Assembly: GCA_963662515.1 (NCBI GenBank)
Contig: OY759675.1
Location: 620,001 to 684,000 of the forward strand
Length of the DNA: 64,000 nt
Reading direction: 5' to 3'
DNA from: JAFGDI01 sp963662515
GTDB lineage: Bacteria; Planctomycetota; Phycisphaerae; Sedimentisphaerales; SM23-30
Shown here: positions 7,690 through 17,323 of the stretch, one piece after another
Layout of the letters: every line of letters starts with the position of its first letter
Numbering within the stretch: the first letter of the stretch is position 1
Notes under the pieces: generated by a model
Told to the model about the DNA's origin: nothing
The model's input: the letters and a program-made list of their open reading frames with translations, nothing else
The model's database searches: none
Position numbers and translations under genes: made by a program

Positions 7690-9600
7690 ATGAATTACCC
7701 AGATGATCAGCAGGGGAAAATGAATGTAATAGATCTGAGTACCTTCTACTTTGTCAGATTGTTTCGTGGTTTTTCCCTTTCAGTGCAGCCGGGCAAGATT
7801 TTATTGGCAATAATAATAGTTTTTGCCCTGTATGGAGCCGGGTGGCTGCTTGATTTTCTGGCTGGCGGCAGTCATACGGTAGTGAGTGATGATATATATG
7901 ACTTTAATAAAGGTAGTGAAATAGTCTGGTATGCGGGTAATTGTCGCAAGGCAGATGATTCTATTACCAATGTTAAAGAATTTCGGCGTGTTACAGTAGA
8001 AAACCATACTGAAAAACTGATGGATGTTTTGTCTATGCCAGTTATGAAGGACACCGCTGGTGAAAATCCTTTGCAGTTGGTTCGTTCAGGTGCGGTTAAG
8101 AGTTTATTGCGGGATAAATATTGTGTATTGTATGAAAAGTGCTTACAGGTGTTGCCAGTAAGGTACAAGATAACTCATGCAAATATGATAGAGGGTTTCA
8201 ATCGGAGTAAGCAGGCGAGTAAAGAAGATAAGATGGAATTCAATTTCCAGCAGCGTCAGTTGCTCGATGATATTGATAAGGCCTATACCCAGATCAGTCA
8301 TGCAATGATAGATGGTCGGATAGAAGGTGATATTGACCTGTTGTTAGGTAAGGTAATAACAGTAGATGTTAAATTGACAGGTAAAGAGTATAGTGATGAC
8401 CTTTTGTATTATGCCGGGCTTAAAAAAGATGTAGCCGATGTTATATTGCTGGCTCAGGCAATGAAAACTGCTCAGGCAATAGAGGGTCGTGGGGTTTTTT
8501 CCGCTATTGCTGAATTTAAACTTACTCGCCTGCATAATCTGGCAGTCAGTATGGTATTACTCGACTTTGAGCAGGTAAAAGATATAGTTTATGAGCTGGC
8601 TTTTGGTTCTGTCTGGATGTTCCGTTATCATCCTTATTATGTGCTTATCTTATATCTGGTTGCTTTTGGTATATATGCAATTTTTGGCGGCGCAATCTGT
8701 CGGATCTCGGCTTTGCAGGTTACTCGTCAGGAGCATGTCGGTACGATAGAATCATTGCATTTCAGTTTCAGGCATTTTCGCCAGTTATTTCTTGTGCCGG
8801 TAATGCCGATACTAGTTGTCGCCGGGTGTGGATTGATCATTCTGGTATCTTCCTGGTTGAGTCTTATTCCGTACATAGGGCCTTTGTTCATGGCTTTATC
8901 TTTGGTGGTTATATTTGGATTAGGTTTTCTTATGGCTATAATTACCATAGGTTTGGTAGTTGGCCATGGCCTGATGTACCCGGCAGTGGCGGTTGATGAT
9001 GCAGATGCCTTCGATGCTATGAGCAGGGCATTTACCTATATCATTCGCAAGCCCTGGCACCTGGCTGCATATGCATTTATTGCAGCTATATATGGTATTA
9101 TTTGTTATGTTTTTCTTCGTGCATTTTTGCTTATTTTATTTGCCTGTGTAAGAGAAAGTTTCGCTTCAGGCTGGGACATAGATGTTGTCTGGCCAGTTCC
9201 TTCCTTTACGATATTATTGCCGCCGATACAATGGCATTTGCTTTCTGGCGGTGAGGAGGTATGTGCCGGGCTTATCCGACTGGCATGTCAGGCAGTTGTA
9301 CTTATTCTCCCGGCTTATGCTTGCAGTTACTATTACACAACCGCAACTCAAATTTATGTTATGCTCCGTAAGCATGAAGATGAGATAGATCTTTCTGAAT
9401 GTTATCTTGAGACTCATGTTAATGAGCTTTTTGAGGGAATATCTTTTCCACATAAGCATGCCGAAGATAAAGACCCCGCCCAAAGTGGTACTACCTGTTC
9501 TGGCGGTGAGCAGCAGGCAGTGGTAGAAGGTGAGTCTGCTGACAATGATCAAACTATCTCAGATATAAATGTTGACGAGAGTAACAGATTTGGTCAGTGA
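7690..9600 (+). CDS. Multi-pass membrane protein of unknown function
   Basis: The start at ATG 7690 is supported by AAAGGAAG six bases upstream. The 636-residue protein has one hydrophobic segment near 35-55 (ILLAIIIVFALYGAGWLLDF). A ~230-residue region follows, probably outside the membrane, that is charged and rich in K, D and Q. After that come at least five further hydrophobic segments from ~300 to ~560, and a polar C-terminal tail rich in Glu, Ser and Asp. No catalytic motif was recognised. The PYIGPLFMALSLVVIFGLGF stretch and the overall plan resemble large uncharacterised membrane proteins of planctomycetes, but this is an impression, not a family assignment. It appears to be transcribed alone. 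Confidence 0.75.
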   Translation: MNYPDDQQGKMNVIDLSTFYFVRLFRGFSLSVQPGKILLAIIIVFALYGAGWLLDFLAGGSHTVVSDDIYDFNKGSEIVWYAGNCRKADDSITNVKEFRRVTVENHTEKLMDVLSMPVMKDTAGENPLQLVRSGAVKSLLRDKYCVLYEKCLQVLPVRYKITHANMIEGFNRSKQASKEDKMEFNFQQRQLLDDIDKAYTQISHAMIDGRIEGDIDLLLGKVITVDVKLTGKEYSDDLLYYAGLKKDVADVILLAQAMKTAQAIEGRGVFSAIAEFKLTRLHNLAVSMVLLDFEQVKDIVYELAFGSVWMFRYHPYYVLILYLVAFGIYAIFGGAICRISALQVTRQEHVGTIESLHFSFRHFRQLFLVPVMPILVVAGCGLIILVSSWLSLIPYIGPLFMALSLVVIFGLGFLMAIITIGLVVGHGLMYPAVAVDDADAFDAMSRAFTYIIRKPWHLAAYAFIAAIYGIICYVFLRAFLLILFACVRESFASGWDIDVVWPVPSFTILLPPIQWHLLSGGEEVCAGLIRLACQAVVLILPAYACSYYYTTATQIYVMLRKHEDEIDLSECYLETHVNELFEGISFPHKHAEDKDPAQSGTTCSGGEQQAVVEGESADNDQTISDINVDESNRFGQ

Positions 9601-9928
9601 GCGATATTGGCCGAGAGAAGGGCAATACGCGTTGTCCTGTAACCATAATTACCAGATAGTGTGGGAACCGACTTTCGCTGCCGGGCGTTTTTGTTATATT
9701 TTTTTTGTCATAAGATTATATGAGATATGGATTTGGCCGATATTGTCTATGTTGATTTGATTTTTATGATATACTATACCAATATTATAGTATAATAAGC
9801 AAAGCAGGCACAATTACTTACAGGAGAAAAGAGAACCCTTCCTGAGCTTTTTTTATTTTCAGATGGTTCTCGTAAGTTTCTGCCATTTCTAATGTTACAT
9901 TTCTGGGAATGAGAGAGTAATATTTACG
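9601..9928. other. Intergenic region, 328 bp
   Basis: No gene is supported here. The second half is very AT-rich and includes an extended -10 like sequence, TGATATACT (9767-9775), with no well-spaced -35, which may start the protease transcript. AGGAGAAAAGAGAA at 9821-9834 lies too far upstream to serve the ATG at 9929. Confidence 0.4.
9767..9775 (+). promoter_or_regulatory. Possible extended -10 promoter of the protease gene
   Basis: TG-A-TATACT fits an extended -10 element, 154 bases before the start codon. There is no -35 at standard spacing (the nearest TTGATT is 12 bases away), so support is limited. Confidence 0.3.
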
Positions 9929-12900
9929 ATGAGTATATTTTTGAGACAATGTATATTGTCGGCAGTTTTATTGTCGGCATGTATTTCGTCTTTATTTGCC
10001 CAGTATTCACCAGAGGAGCCCGCCCCATATAAAAGCTGGACGATAATGGTCTATATTGATGGTGATAATAATCTTGAGCCTGATGCACTGGGAGATTTTC
10101 TGGAAATGTCCAGTTTGGGTTCGGATATTAATGTGAATATTGTCGTAATGCTCGACCGGATAGCGGGGTTCAGTTCTGCTTATGATAACTGGACAGATGC
10201 TCGTCGGGGGGGTATCAATTTTGGTGATACACCAATATCGAGTTGGGGTACGGTTCTGGGTGAGGTCAATATGGGAGACCCTGCTGTACTGGAGGAATTT
10301 ATACTTTGGGCGTACCAGAGTTACCCATCAGATAAGACAATGTTAGTTCTCTGGAATCATGGCGGCGGCTGGTCTGAATATTATGGTTCAGTAGCTATGG
10401 CTGAAGCTATAACTCGCACAGGTAGTTTGCCGCCAGAGAAGGAACCAGGGGTAGAAAAGGCTATATGTCTGGATCATACCAGTTCTGACGAGCTTACTCT
10501 TACTGAGATAAGGGAGCTTCTGGACTTATTATCTGTCAGAGATGGTATAGATATTGACATACTGGGTATGGATGCCTGTCTTATGGCAATGGTTGAGGTT
10601 GTAGGTGAAATAAGGGATAATGCCTCTGTTTTTATCGGTTCGGAGGTAAATGAACCTGGAGATGGCTGGCCTTATGACCTGTTTATTAACGATCTGCAGT
10701 ATAATCCGCGAATGTCTTTGGCAGAGTTGGGTCATACCGTAGTGCAGAGATATTGCAATTATTTTGGCTCAGATGTTGCCTTGTCTGCTATAGATCTTAC
10801 CAGGGTTGAAGATTTGATTGGTGGTGTAGATGCCCTGGCAGACTCACTTATAGCTGATCTTGATTCAGATCCGGAGAGTTGTCTTGCGGCTGCAAATTCA
10901 GTGCGTGACGCTCTGTCGCAAGCGATTATTTCGCATGATGCCAGTAGTAATCGGTCAGGTCTTATGGGTTTGTCGATCAATTTGCCGACGACTGGTGCGG
11001 GTATTGAATATTCAGGTCATTCTATGGAATTTGTCAGAGAGACAAGCTGGCCTTTATTTCTGGATGCTTTGGCGTCTTTGCCTTATGATAGTTGGCTCAG
11101 GCAGGCTCATAGGGAATCGATACAGGTTGAAGGCGCATATCAGTATTATGATGTATATAGTTTTGTTAGTGGTGTTGTAGTAAATTGTCCAGTGGGATTA
11201 TCTGTATCGCCAGGCACTGGTCTGGTATTCTATGGTTCTGTCAGTGAAGAATTTTCGCCAGCTACAGTAATATATCGTTTGTCCAATCGAACAGCCAGTC
11301 CTGTATTGTGGTCTGTAACTGAGAAACCAGCCTGGCTCACAATTACTCCAGAGTCAGGTACTATTTCAGGAGCTGGCGAAATTGATGTTCAGGTCGAGGT
11401 TAATGCTCAGGCAACATTATCACTGACTAACGGTATTTATAGAGATCAAATGACTTTTGCTGATAATACCTATAATAAAAGCTATGCCATTGAAATGGGG
11501 TTGGCTCTGGGAATGAATGATTGTCTTGTAGAGCAATTTACCGGCTATGGTTCTGATCTGTTCGACTTGAGTAATAAAACCCTGACATTTACCCCACAGG
11601 CTAATGGCAGTTATGAGGCTGTTGTAACAAAGGCAAATGGTTTTGAGGTAGATACAACCGGAGCTGTAGAGATAGAGCTGGGTGATGATGACAGTTATGG
11701 TGTTACCTTACCGGGTAATTTTATTTCTTTATTTGGTGTGGCTTATAGTCAGGTATTTATAGGTTCAAATGGATATCTTACCTATGGTTTATCTGATACA
11801 AAATATGAAGATACGATCGATACTCATTTTTTGAAGCCGCGGGTATCTGCCTTGTTTGACGATCTGAACCCAGCCAGAGGCAATGGCAGTGTTAGTTATC
11901 TTATAACTGATAGTTCACTGGTGGTAACCTATAGAGATATACTTCAGGTCGATGGTTCAGTGAGTAGTTCATTCCAGGTCCAGCATTTTTATAATGGTAT
12001 AATAAGGATCACCTGGCTGCAGGTAGGTACAAATGATGTCTTAGTTGGTCTGTCTGGCGGTAGTAAGCCGGAACCATTTACAGAGAGTGATTTTAGTAAT
12101 TATCTTTCCGCTAAGGCAGATACCGGTGTGCCGATAGCTATTGATTCATCGTTAACTGTATTGCAGAGTCTGCGTGAAAGATTATTTCTACCGGCTTATG
12201 ATGATGGATTACCATCACCTCTGGCATATATAATAGACACACTGCCGCAAAAAGGATGGCTTTATGATAATGGTATATTGGTAGAAGCAGTGCCTTATAC
12301 TTTAGGTAATTCAGGCTTTATAGAGTATCAGGCATCAGACTCTTATGTCGGCGGAGATGTTTTCCGGTGGCATGTGTCAGATGGCCTTGATAATTCATCT
12401 TCGGCTGACTATGTGTTAAATATTATGCCGCTGACAAACTATTTTACTGAGCGTTTTTTACCAGGGGCCTGTGATCTGTCAGGTGTGTCGATAACATTTA
12501 TTCCAGATGGCTCAGATAATTTTTATTCGGCCTGTCAGAGTTATATTGATTCTCTGCCGATAGACCCTCAGTCGGGTACCGCTGTTTTTGATCTCAGTCA
12601 GGGAAGTAATGATGAGCGAATGGCAACGGTATATTTGACTAATGGGAAGTCGATTAGTCTTTATGGTCAGCTTTGGAGTGTTTTGCATATATGTTCCAAT
12701 GGCTATATTGCTTTTGATTCCACTGCAATAAACTACAACTTTGACCTGTATGAGCATTTTTCCAGGCCTCATATCTCAATGTATAATTCTGATCTAAATC
12801 CACCGATGGGAGATAGTGTGACCTGGCAGCAGCTTGAAGATCAGGTAGTTGTGACCTTTGCAGGTGTGCCAGAATTTGGGACAAGTGTGTTGCGTAAATT

Positions 12901-14578
12901 CCAGACGCAGATGTATTATGATGGTACAATAGTGCTGAGCTGGCTGAATGTTTCCGGTAATACTAAAGATGTAGGGGTTGGGCTGTCAGCCGGCGGTGGT
13001 ATGCCGACGATGTTTGTTGCCAGTGATTTCACAGATACAAAATTCTGTACCGGCGTATTTCCGGTAGCCGCTAATTCCAGTTATGAATTATGGTCTGGTC
13101 AGTCGCAGGCTGTCGCCTTGTCGGCTACAAATGCCAGCAGTTTTGTGATCGAGACTTTGCCCAATTCTGGAGATCTATATGATGGGTCGGTATTGATAAA
13201 TTCCGTACCATATACCATGGATGCAAACAATGTGGTATTGTATGTTTCAGATCGGCAGGCGGTTTGGCCAGATGTTTTCACCTGGTATGCCATTAATACT
13301 GACAATGGTCAGGTATTAGCCTCCGATGTTGCCCGGGTAGATCTGTATTTTAATCAGTGTAGTTTTATGCTCGCTCCGGAGCCGGTAATTCCCGTCAATA
13401 TGCAGGATTGTCAGCCGGTTAATATCCCTTTGCAGTGGCAGATAGCCGAGTCTGGTAATAAGTCTGTAAAGAAGTATAGTCAAAGAAGTGCGGAGCAGAT
13501 AGCAGAGATACAGGCCAAGTCTTTGCTGCAAGGTCAGCAGGTGGGTGATAGCATTGTCAGAGCTATCCCGCTTTTAGAGTTTGTTGGTGGTGGTCAGGCA
13601 TTAGTAAATATTCTGGTGTTCGCAGGTTATTCAGATAATTCAGCTGGAGGTGAGCTGGAAAATACGCTTAATGCTATTGCTGATAATTTTTCAGATTTTT
13701 CCGTTACACTTACTGATAGTGAGGACCCGATTGTTCTGGCTCAATTACTGGCCGACCATCAGGTGTTTCTTATTCCTGAACAGGAGCTTATTGTCAGTAG
13801 TCATGTGGATGCCCTGGCAGAAGTATTTGCTCAGGTGCTGCCGGGCTATGCTGAAAATGGCGGCATGGTTATAGTTTGTGACTATACCTGGGGGGCAGAC
13901 CGCTTGCTGAATATATCTGGTTTGCTTCAGGTTAATGCAGCTTCGGTTTTAGATGATGATGCGGTTTTGAGAGTAGCAGAACAAGGCCGGCTTACCAGGT
14001 CATTGCCGGAAACCTTTCCTGCTACTTATGGAACTGTATCATATGGTGAGCATAACGGTGATACGCTGGTAGTATGTGATAACTATCCGGTGGCAATAAT
14101 GAAGAATATTGGTGCCGGCAGTGTGCTGCTCTTGGGCTGGGACTATTATTCTTATGATAATGGTAAATCGCTGATCATTGCCAATGCGGTCAGGAGTGCC
14201 CTGAGCTTGTACTTTTTTGATGTATATCTGGACACTGTAAATCCACCTAAGGCATTGCTTGTGTCAGAGTATGAATATCCAGTTTATGATCCCGGCGTAC
14301 TTCGTACAGGTGAGACTTATTATTGGCAGATCGAAGCGAGTAACAGGTGTGGCGATATTGTTCGTGGTCCTGTCTGGACATTTACTACCGCAGAGAGCTT
14401 GGCTGACTTTGATGGCAATTGCCGTGTTGACCTGTTGGATCTGGCTGTCATAGCCTGGTATTGGCTTAATGATGAATGTCAGAGCAGCTGGTTCAATTGT
14501 TCTGGTGTTGATATTGATCGCAATGGTCAGGTAGATATTATCGACCTGGAAACACTAGCCGGGCAATGGCTTAACTAA
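9929..14578 (+). CDS. Secreted clostripain-family (C11) cysteine protease, multidomain, dockerin-like tail
   Basis: The protein is 1549 residues with a signal peptide (residues 1-24, ending LFAQ). The C11 peptidase domain begins SWTIMVYIDGDNN and spans ~30-390. The catalytic dyad is visible as H144 in LWNHGGG and C217 in GMDACLMAMVEV. An Ig-like segment (~420-520) is followed by two tandem, diverged modules of about 300 residues (~528-835 and ~837-1140). Each module contains an 'xxSNGYxxF/TYG' strand, a 'DLNPxxG' turn and a 'GLSxG' loop. A further domain lies at 1190-1400. The tail, ~1491-1549, is a duplicated dockerin-like EF-hand motif (DFDGNCRVDLLDLAVIAWYW and DIDRNGQVDIIDLETLAGQW). Its substrate is presumably protein outside the cell, or the cell's own exported proteins. 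Confidence 0.85.
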   Translation: MSIFLRQCILSAVLLSACISSLFAQYSPEEPAPYKSWTIMVYIDGDNNLEPDALGDFLEMSSLGSDINVNIVVMLDRIAGFSSAYDNWTDARRGGINFGDTPISSWGTVLGEVNMGDPAVLEEFILWAYQSYPSDKTMLVLWNHGGGWSEYYGSVAMAEAITRTGSLPPEKEPGVEKAICLDHTSSDELTLTEIRELLDLLSVRDGIDIDILGMDACLMAMVEVVGEIRDNASVFIGSEVNEPGDGWPYDLFINDLQYNPRMSLAELGHTVVQRYCNYFGSDVALSAIDLTRVEDLIGGVDALADSLIADLDSDPESCLAAANSVRDALSQAIISHDASSNRSGLMGLSINLPTTGAGIEYSGHSMEFVRETSWPLFLDALASLPYDSWLRQAHRESIQVEGAYQYYDVYSFVSGVVVNCPVGLSVSPGTGLVFYGSVSEEFSPATVIYRLSNRTASPVLWSVTEKPAWLTITPESGTISGAGEIDVQVEVNAQATLSLTNGIYRDQMTFADNTYNKSYAIEMGLALGMNDCLVEQFTGYGSDLFDLSNKTLTFTPQANGSYEAVVTKANGFEVDTTGAVEIELGDDDSYGVTLPGNFISLFGVAYSQVFIGSNGYLTYGLSDTKYEDTIDTHFLKPRVSALFDDLNPARGNGSVSYLITDSSLVVTYRDILQVDGSVSSSFQVQHFYNGIIRITWLQVGTNDVLVGLSGGSKPEPFTESDFSNYLSAKADTGVPIAIDSSLTVLQSLRERLFLPAYDDGLPSPLAYIIDTLPQKGWLYDNGILVEAVPYTLGNSGFIEYQASDSYVGGDVFRWHVSDGLDNSSSADYVLNIMPLTNYFTERFLPGACDLSGVSITFIPDGSDNFYSACQSYIDSLPIDPQSGTAVFDLSQGSNDERMATVYLTNGKSISLYGQLWSVLHICSNGYIAFDSTAINYNFDLYEHFSRPHISMYNSDLNPPMGDSVTWQQLEDQVVVTFAGVPEFGTSVLRKFQTQMYYDGTIVLSWLNVSGNTKDVGVGLSAGGGMPTMFVASDFTDTKFCTGVFPVAANSSYELWSGQSQAVALSATNASSFVIETLPNSGDLYDGSVLINSVPYTMDANNVVLYVSDRQAVWPDVFTWYAINTDNGQVLASDVARVDLYFNQCSFMLAPEPVIPVNMQDCQPVNIPLQWQIAESGNKSVKKYSQRSAEQIAEIQAKSLLQGQQVGDSIVRAIPLLEFVGGGQALVNILVFAGYSDNSAGGELENTLNAIADNFSDFSVTLTDSEDPIVLAQLLADHQVFLIPEQELIVSSHVDALAEVFAQVLPGYAENGGMVIVCDYTWGADRLLNISGLLQVNAASVLDDDAVLRVAEQGRLTRSLPETFPATYGTVSYGEHNGDTLVVCDNYPVAIMKNIGAGSVLLLGWDYYSYDNGKSLIIANAVRSALSLYFFDVYLDTVNPPKALLVSEYEYPVYDPGVLRTGETYYWQIEASNRCGDIVRGPVWTFTTAESLADFDGNCRVDLLDLAVIAWYWLNDECQSSWFNCSGVDIDRNGQVDIIDLETLAGQWLN

Positions 14579-14619
14579 TAAGTTATTTCATAGCAGTATC
14601 AGATCGCAAAGTCTTTTTG

Positions 14620-15639
14620 TCAGGCGTGCGTATTCTGTGAATTATTTTTCTTTGCCGACTGTGATACCAGATTGTTGTTGGCATCAGCAACCTGCTGGCA
14701 AATCCATTTATAGGTATTTGTCAGACCAGTTTTGAGCGGCTGGGTAGGTTTCCAGTTGAGTTTTTCGAACATGAGGTTATTGTCTGAATTTCTGCCCCGA
14801 ACGCCCAATGGTCCATCGATATGTCTGACATGAATAGTCTTTCCGGCAATCTCGGCGATCATCTGGCAGAGCTGGTTTATTGATACCATTTCCTCTGAAC
14901 CGATATTTAATGGTCCCATGAATGATGAGTTCATCAGGCGTCTTACTCCTTCAAGGCACTCATCAATATAAAGGAAAGATCTGGTCTGGTTGCCATCTCC
15001 CCACATTTCAATAGTGCCGTTATCAGGTGTCTGGGCGACTTTCCGGCAGAATGCGGCAGGTGATTTTTCTCTGCCGCCAGTCCAGGTTCCTTCTGGTCCG
15101 AAAATATTATGAAAGCGGGCAATTCTCACATCAAGGTTAAGATTTCTGCTGTATGCCATATACATTCTTTCACTGAATAGCTTTTCCCAGCCATATTCAC
15201 TGTCGGGTGCTGCCGGGTAGGCAGAATCTTCATTGCATTTGGGATTGTCAGGGTCAAGCTGGTTATATGCCGGATAGATGCAGGCAGAAGAAGAGTAAAA
15301 CAGCTTTTTGACGCCAGTCTTTGCGGACAGGTCAGCTATATTAAGGTTTATGGTAGCTGAATTGTGCATTATTTCTGCATCGTGCTCGCCAGTGAATACG
15401 AAGCCGGCACCGCCCATATCGGCGGCAAGCTGATAGACCTCGTCGTATGGTCGGTCCATTATCTCACTGCATACTGTCTGGCTGCGAAGATCACCTATAA
15501 CAAATTCATCAGCGGCGGTAGTGCCAAATTCCGGGTATTTCAGATCGATGCCGGTTACTTCAAAGCCCTCGGCTTTTAACCTTTTTACCAGATGGCTGCC
15601 GATAAATCCGCCTGCACCACAGACTAATGCTGTTTTCAT
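14620..15639 (-). CDS. GDP-mannose 3,5-epimerase-like NAD-dependent epimerase
   Basis: This 339-residue short-chain dehydrogenase/reductase starts with the NAD-binding GAGGFIG (residues 8-14). The sequence follows plant GDP-mannose 3,5-epimerase closely: SSACIYP with the acid/base C120, the Y149-x3-K153 pair in YGWEKL, GGREKSPAAFCRK with K192, MWGDGNQTRSFLYIDECLEG, and GVRGRNSDN. In the plant enzyme the equivalent Cys and Lys carry out epimerisation at C3 and C5, turning GDP-D-mannose into GDP-L-galactose or GDP-L-gulose. A bacterial homologue would supply an L-sugar nucleotide for surface polysaccharide. It is downstream of, and one base from, a glycosyltransferase gene on the same strand. 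Other SDR epimerases are possible, but the motif set is specific. Confidence 0.85.
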   Translation of the reverse strand: MKTALVCGAGGFIGSHLVKRLKAEGFEVTGIDLKYPEFGTTAADEFVIGDLRSQTVCSEIMDRPYDEVYQLAADMGGAGFVFTGEHDAEIMHNSATINLNIADLSAKTGVKKLFYSSSACIYPAYNQLDPDNPKCNEDSAYPAAPDSEYGWEKLFSERMYMAYSRNLNLDVRIARFHNIFGPEGTWTGGREKSPAAFCRKVAQTPDNGTIEMWGDGNQTRSFLYIDECLEGVRRLMNSSFMGPLNIGSEEMVSINQLCQMIAEIAGKTIHVRHIDGPLGVRGRNSDNNLMFEKLNWKPTQPLKTGLTNTYKWICQQVADANNNLVSQSAKKNNSQNTHA

Positions 15640-15640
15640 C

Positions 15641-16888
15641 TTATAGATCTCTTTCTCTTTTTAATATACTTCGTAATTCCAGGTCGAATGAATTTATGAT
15701 CATGTCTTTGGAAAAATGCTCTTTCCAGGTCTCAAGTGTTCGATTTTGCATTTCTGCCAGCAGATGTGGCTGTTCGCAAAGCCTTAACAGGTTATCGGTC
15801 ACAGTCTCAGAATTACTTGAACATAAATAATAGCCTATTTGGTACTGCTCTATCCATTTTTTTATAGCAGAATCTGGTGTACCGGCGTAGATCAAAGGGC
15901 GGCCTGTAGCCAGAGAGCCGAAAAACTTTGAGGGTACTACCAGTCCTTGCCAGCCCTCTCGTAAACTGATCAAATGCAGGTCTGCAGCAGATAGTCGTAA
16001 TTCCAGTTCTTCTTCATTGGCAAATCCGGCGAAACTTATATTAGTATCTTCCGGTGTGATCATTGCCTGTAACTGGTTCAGGGCGTTGCCTCGGCCGGCA
16101 AAACAGATATGAGCTGGTATATTTCTGTGTCGCAATGACCGTGCCAGTTCAATAAACTCGCTGAATGTATGGGCTTTGCCGATAGTTCCGGAATATAGTA
16201 TTGCTAACTTCGCATTGCCAAATAGTTTATGTCTTAATGCCTGATCTGGTGGGTTGATCTGTCCTGGTTCTTTTAAGGCCCAGGGGATCAGTGTTGTTAG
16301 TTTTGCTCTGGGTTTGTATCTTTCAATTTTATATCTCATACAGCAGCCCAGGTCGGCTATGAGGTCCATGCATCTATAGCTCAATCTGGCCCAGGGTGTT
16401 AATATATAAGGTAAAGCCCGGGTTAGCGGTGTTGGGTGGTCAACTTTTGCGATGATTTCCGGATACAGATCAAAGGCCCAGAGAGCTATTTTGCAGCCCG
16501 GCCTGAACAGGCGAATAAAAGGACTTATGAAATAGCCTAATTGCGGATCTGTTCCCAGCAGGACAATATCAAATGATCTGCCAGTAGCTATTTTTGCAAG
16601 CCACTGAAGCGACATGGTAAAGGAGTTGATCATGCGGGATATGTTTTTAGATTGGTCGAAGCCAGGGCGGTTAAATCGGACTACAGATACGCCTTCTATT
16701 ACCTCATTGTTAGCCGGTATGCTTTGTTTGGCACTGCGGCAGTAGCGGTTGCTGGTGTAAACTGTTACATCCCAACCATTCTGAGTGAGACCTTCTGACA
16801 GGTCGGAGAAGTGGCGTGCTGAAATAACATCATCTGGTTTGTAAAAATGGTAGAGTATTAGTATGGAAGGTTTTGGTTTATTTTTCAT
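15641..16888 (-). CDS. GT4 family glycosyltransferase (WbuB-like)
   Basis: This 415-residue protein has the two Rossmann-like domains of a GT-B enzyme. The N-terminus (ILILYHFYKPDDVISARHFSD...) is typical of WbuB/WcaI-type transferases. The C-terminal half carries LAILYSGTIGKAH and the nucleotide-sugar site WQGLVVPSKFFGSLATGRP. It should move a sugar from an NDP donor to a lipid-linked or polysaccharide acceptor at the cytoplasmic face of the membrane. It is the first gene of a two-gene minus-strand operon with the epimerase, suggesting that the epimerised sugar, or a related GDP-sugar, is its donor. The promoter should lie in 16889-17000, back to back with the flagellar enhancer region. Confidence 0.85.
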   Translation of the reverse strand: MKNKPKPSILILYHFYKPDDVISARHFSDLSEGLTQNGWDVTVYTSNRYCRSAKQSIPANNEVIEGVSVVRFNRPGFDQSKNISRMINSFTMSLQWLAKIATGRSFDIVLLGTDPQLGYFISPFIRLFRPGCKIALWAFDLYPEIIAKVDHPTPLTRALPYILTPWARLSYRCMDLIADLGCCMRYKIERYKPRAKLTTLIPWALKEPGQINPPDQALRHKLFGNAKLAILYSGTIGKAHTFSEFIELARSLRHRNIPAHICFAGRGNALNQLQAMITPEDTNISFAGFANEEELELRLSAADLHLISLREGWQGLVVPSKFFGSLATGRPLIYAGTPDSAIKKWIEQYQIGYYLCSSNSETVTDNLLRLCEQPHLLAEMQNRTLETWKEHFSKDMIINSFDLELRSILKRERDL

Positions 16889-17008
16889 AATTCGCTTATT
16901 AGAAAGTGCTTATAAATATTAAGGTGCGGCATACGCAGCTTGTTCGGCAGGAAATTAATCGGTAAAATTCTTATTGATGCCATAATAATCCGGCATTTAT
17001 TGCGCGAA

Positions 17009-17045
17009 GCGTAAAATTTGCAGGTTTGGGCGCAAAAGCTGCGCG
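17009..17045 (+). promoter_or_regulatory. Candidate enhancer sites for the sigma-54 activator (operon 1)
   Basis: Two similar 16-bp sites occur 21 bp apart: GCGTAAAATTTGCAGG (17009-17024) and GCGCAAAAGCTGCGCG (17030-17045). The second contains a perfect dyad GCGCA-N5-TGCGC. The same type of site occurs upstream of the flgB promoter (41461 and 41482), also at 21-bp phasing. They lie ~160-195 bp before the -24 element, the usual place for binding of an NtrC-type activator. Confidence 0.6.
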
Positions 17046-17203
17046 GTCTGATTTCTAGTCCGATAAGTGTATTTTTCGGTTTAGAAGGGTTAAAGGGCCT
17101 GCCATTTTAATTGTTTATTGTAAAGTGTTGTTATTTCGTGGCTTAGATCGATTTTATTTAAAAAAGTGATAATTTTAAATATTTATCAGAGTTTTTAATT
17201 TTT

Positions 17204-17219
17204 TGGCACAGTTATTGTA
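17204..17219 (+). promoter_or_regulatory. Sigma-54 (-24/-12) promoter of flagellar operon 1
   Basis: TGGCACAGTTATTGTA has GG at -24 and the TTG-T at -12 with the required spacing; it matches TGGCAC-N5-TTGC except at the C of GC. It is 105 bases before the first start codon. The flgB operon has an equally placed promoter. Confidence 0.75.
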
Positions 17220-17323
17220 TTAAGGTTTTTTGGAATGACTTGCATGAGTTTAATACGGCGAGAAGTTCGGAGAATTTCAGCCGTTTAATATGAGCGAATA
17301 TAACCTGTAAAGTAAGGAATTGG

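Larger units (their letters stand above)
16889..17323. other. Divergent region between GT4 and flagellar operon 1, 435 bp
   Basis: There is no gene. The half near the glycosyltransferase has no clear promoter. The middle holds paired GC-rich dyad sites (17009-17045), and the end holds a -24/-12 promoter (17204-17219) followed by an AT-rich leader of about 90 bases. Confidence 0.6.
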
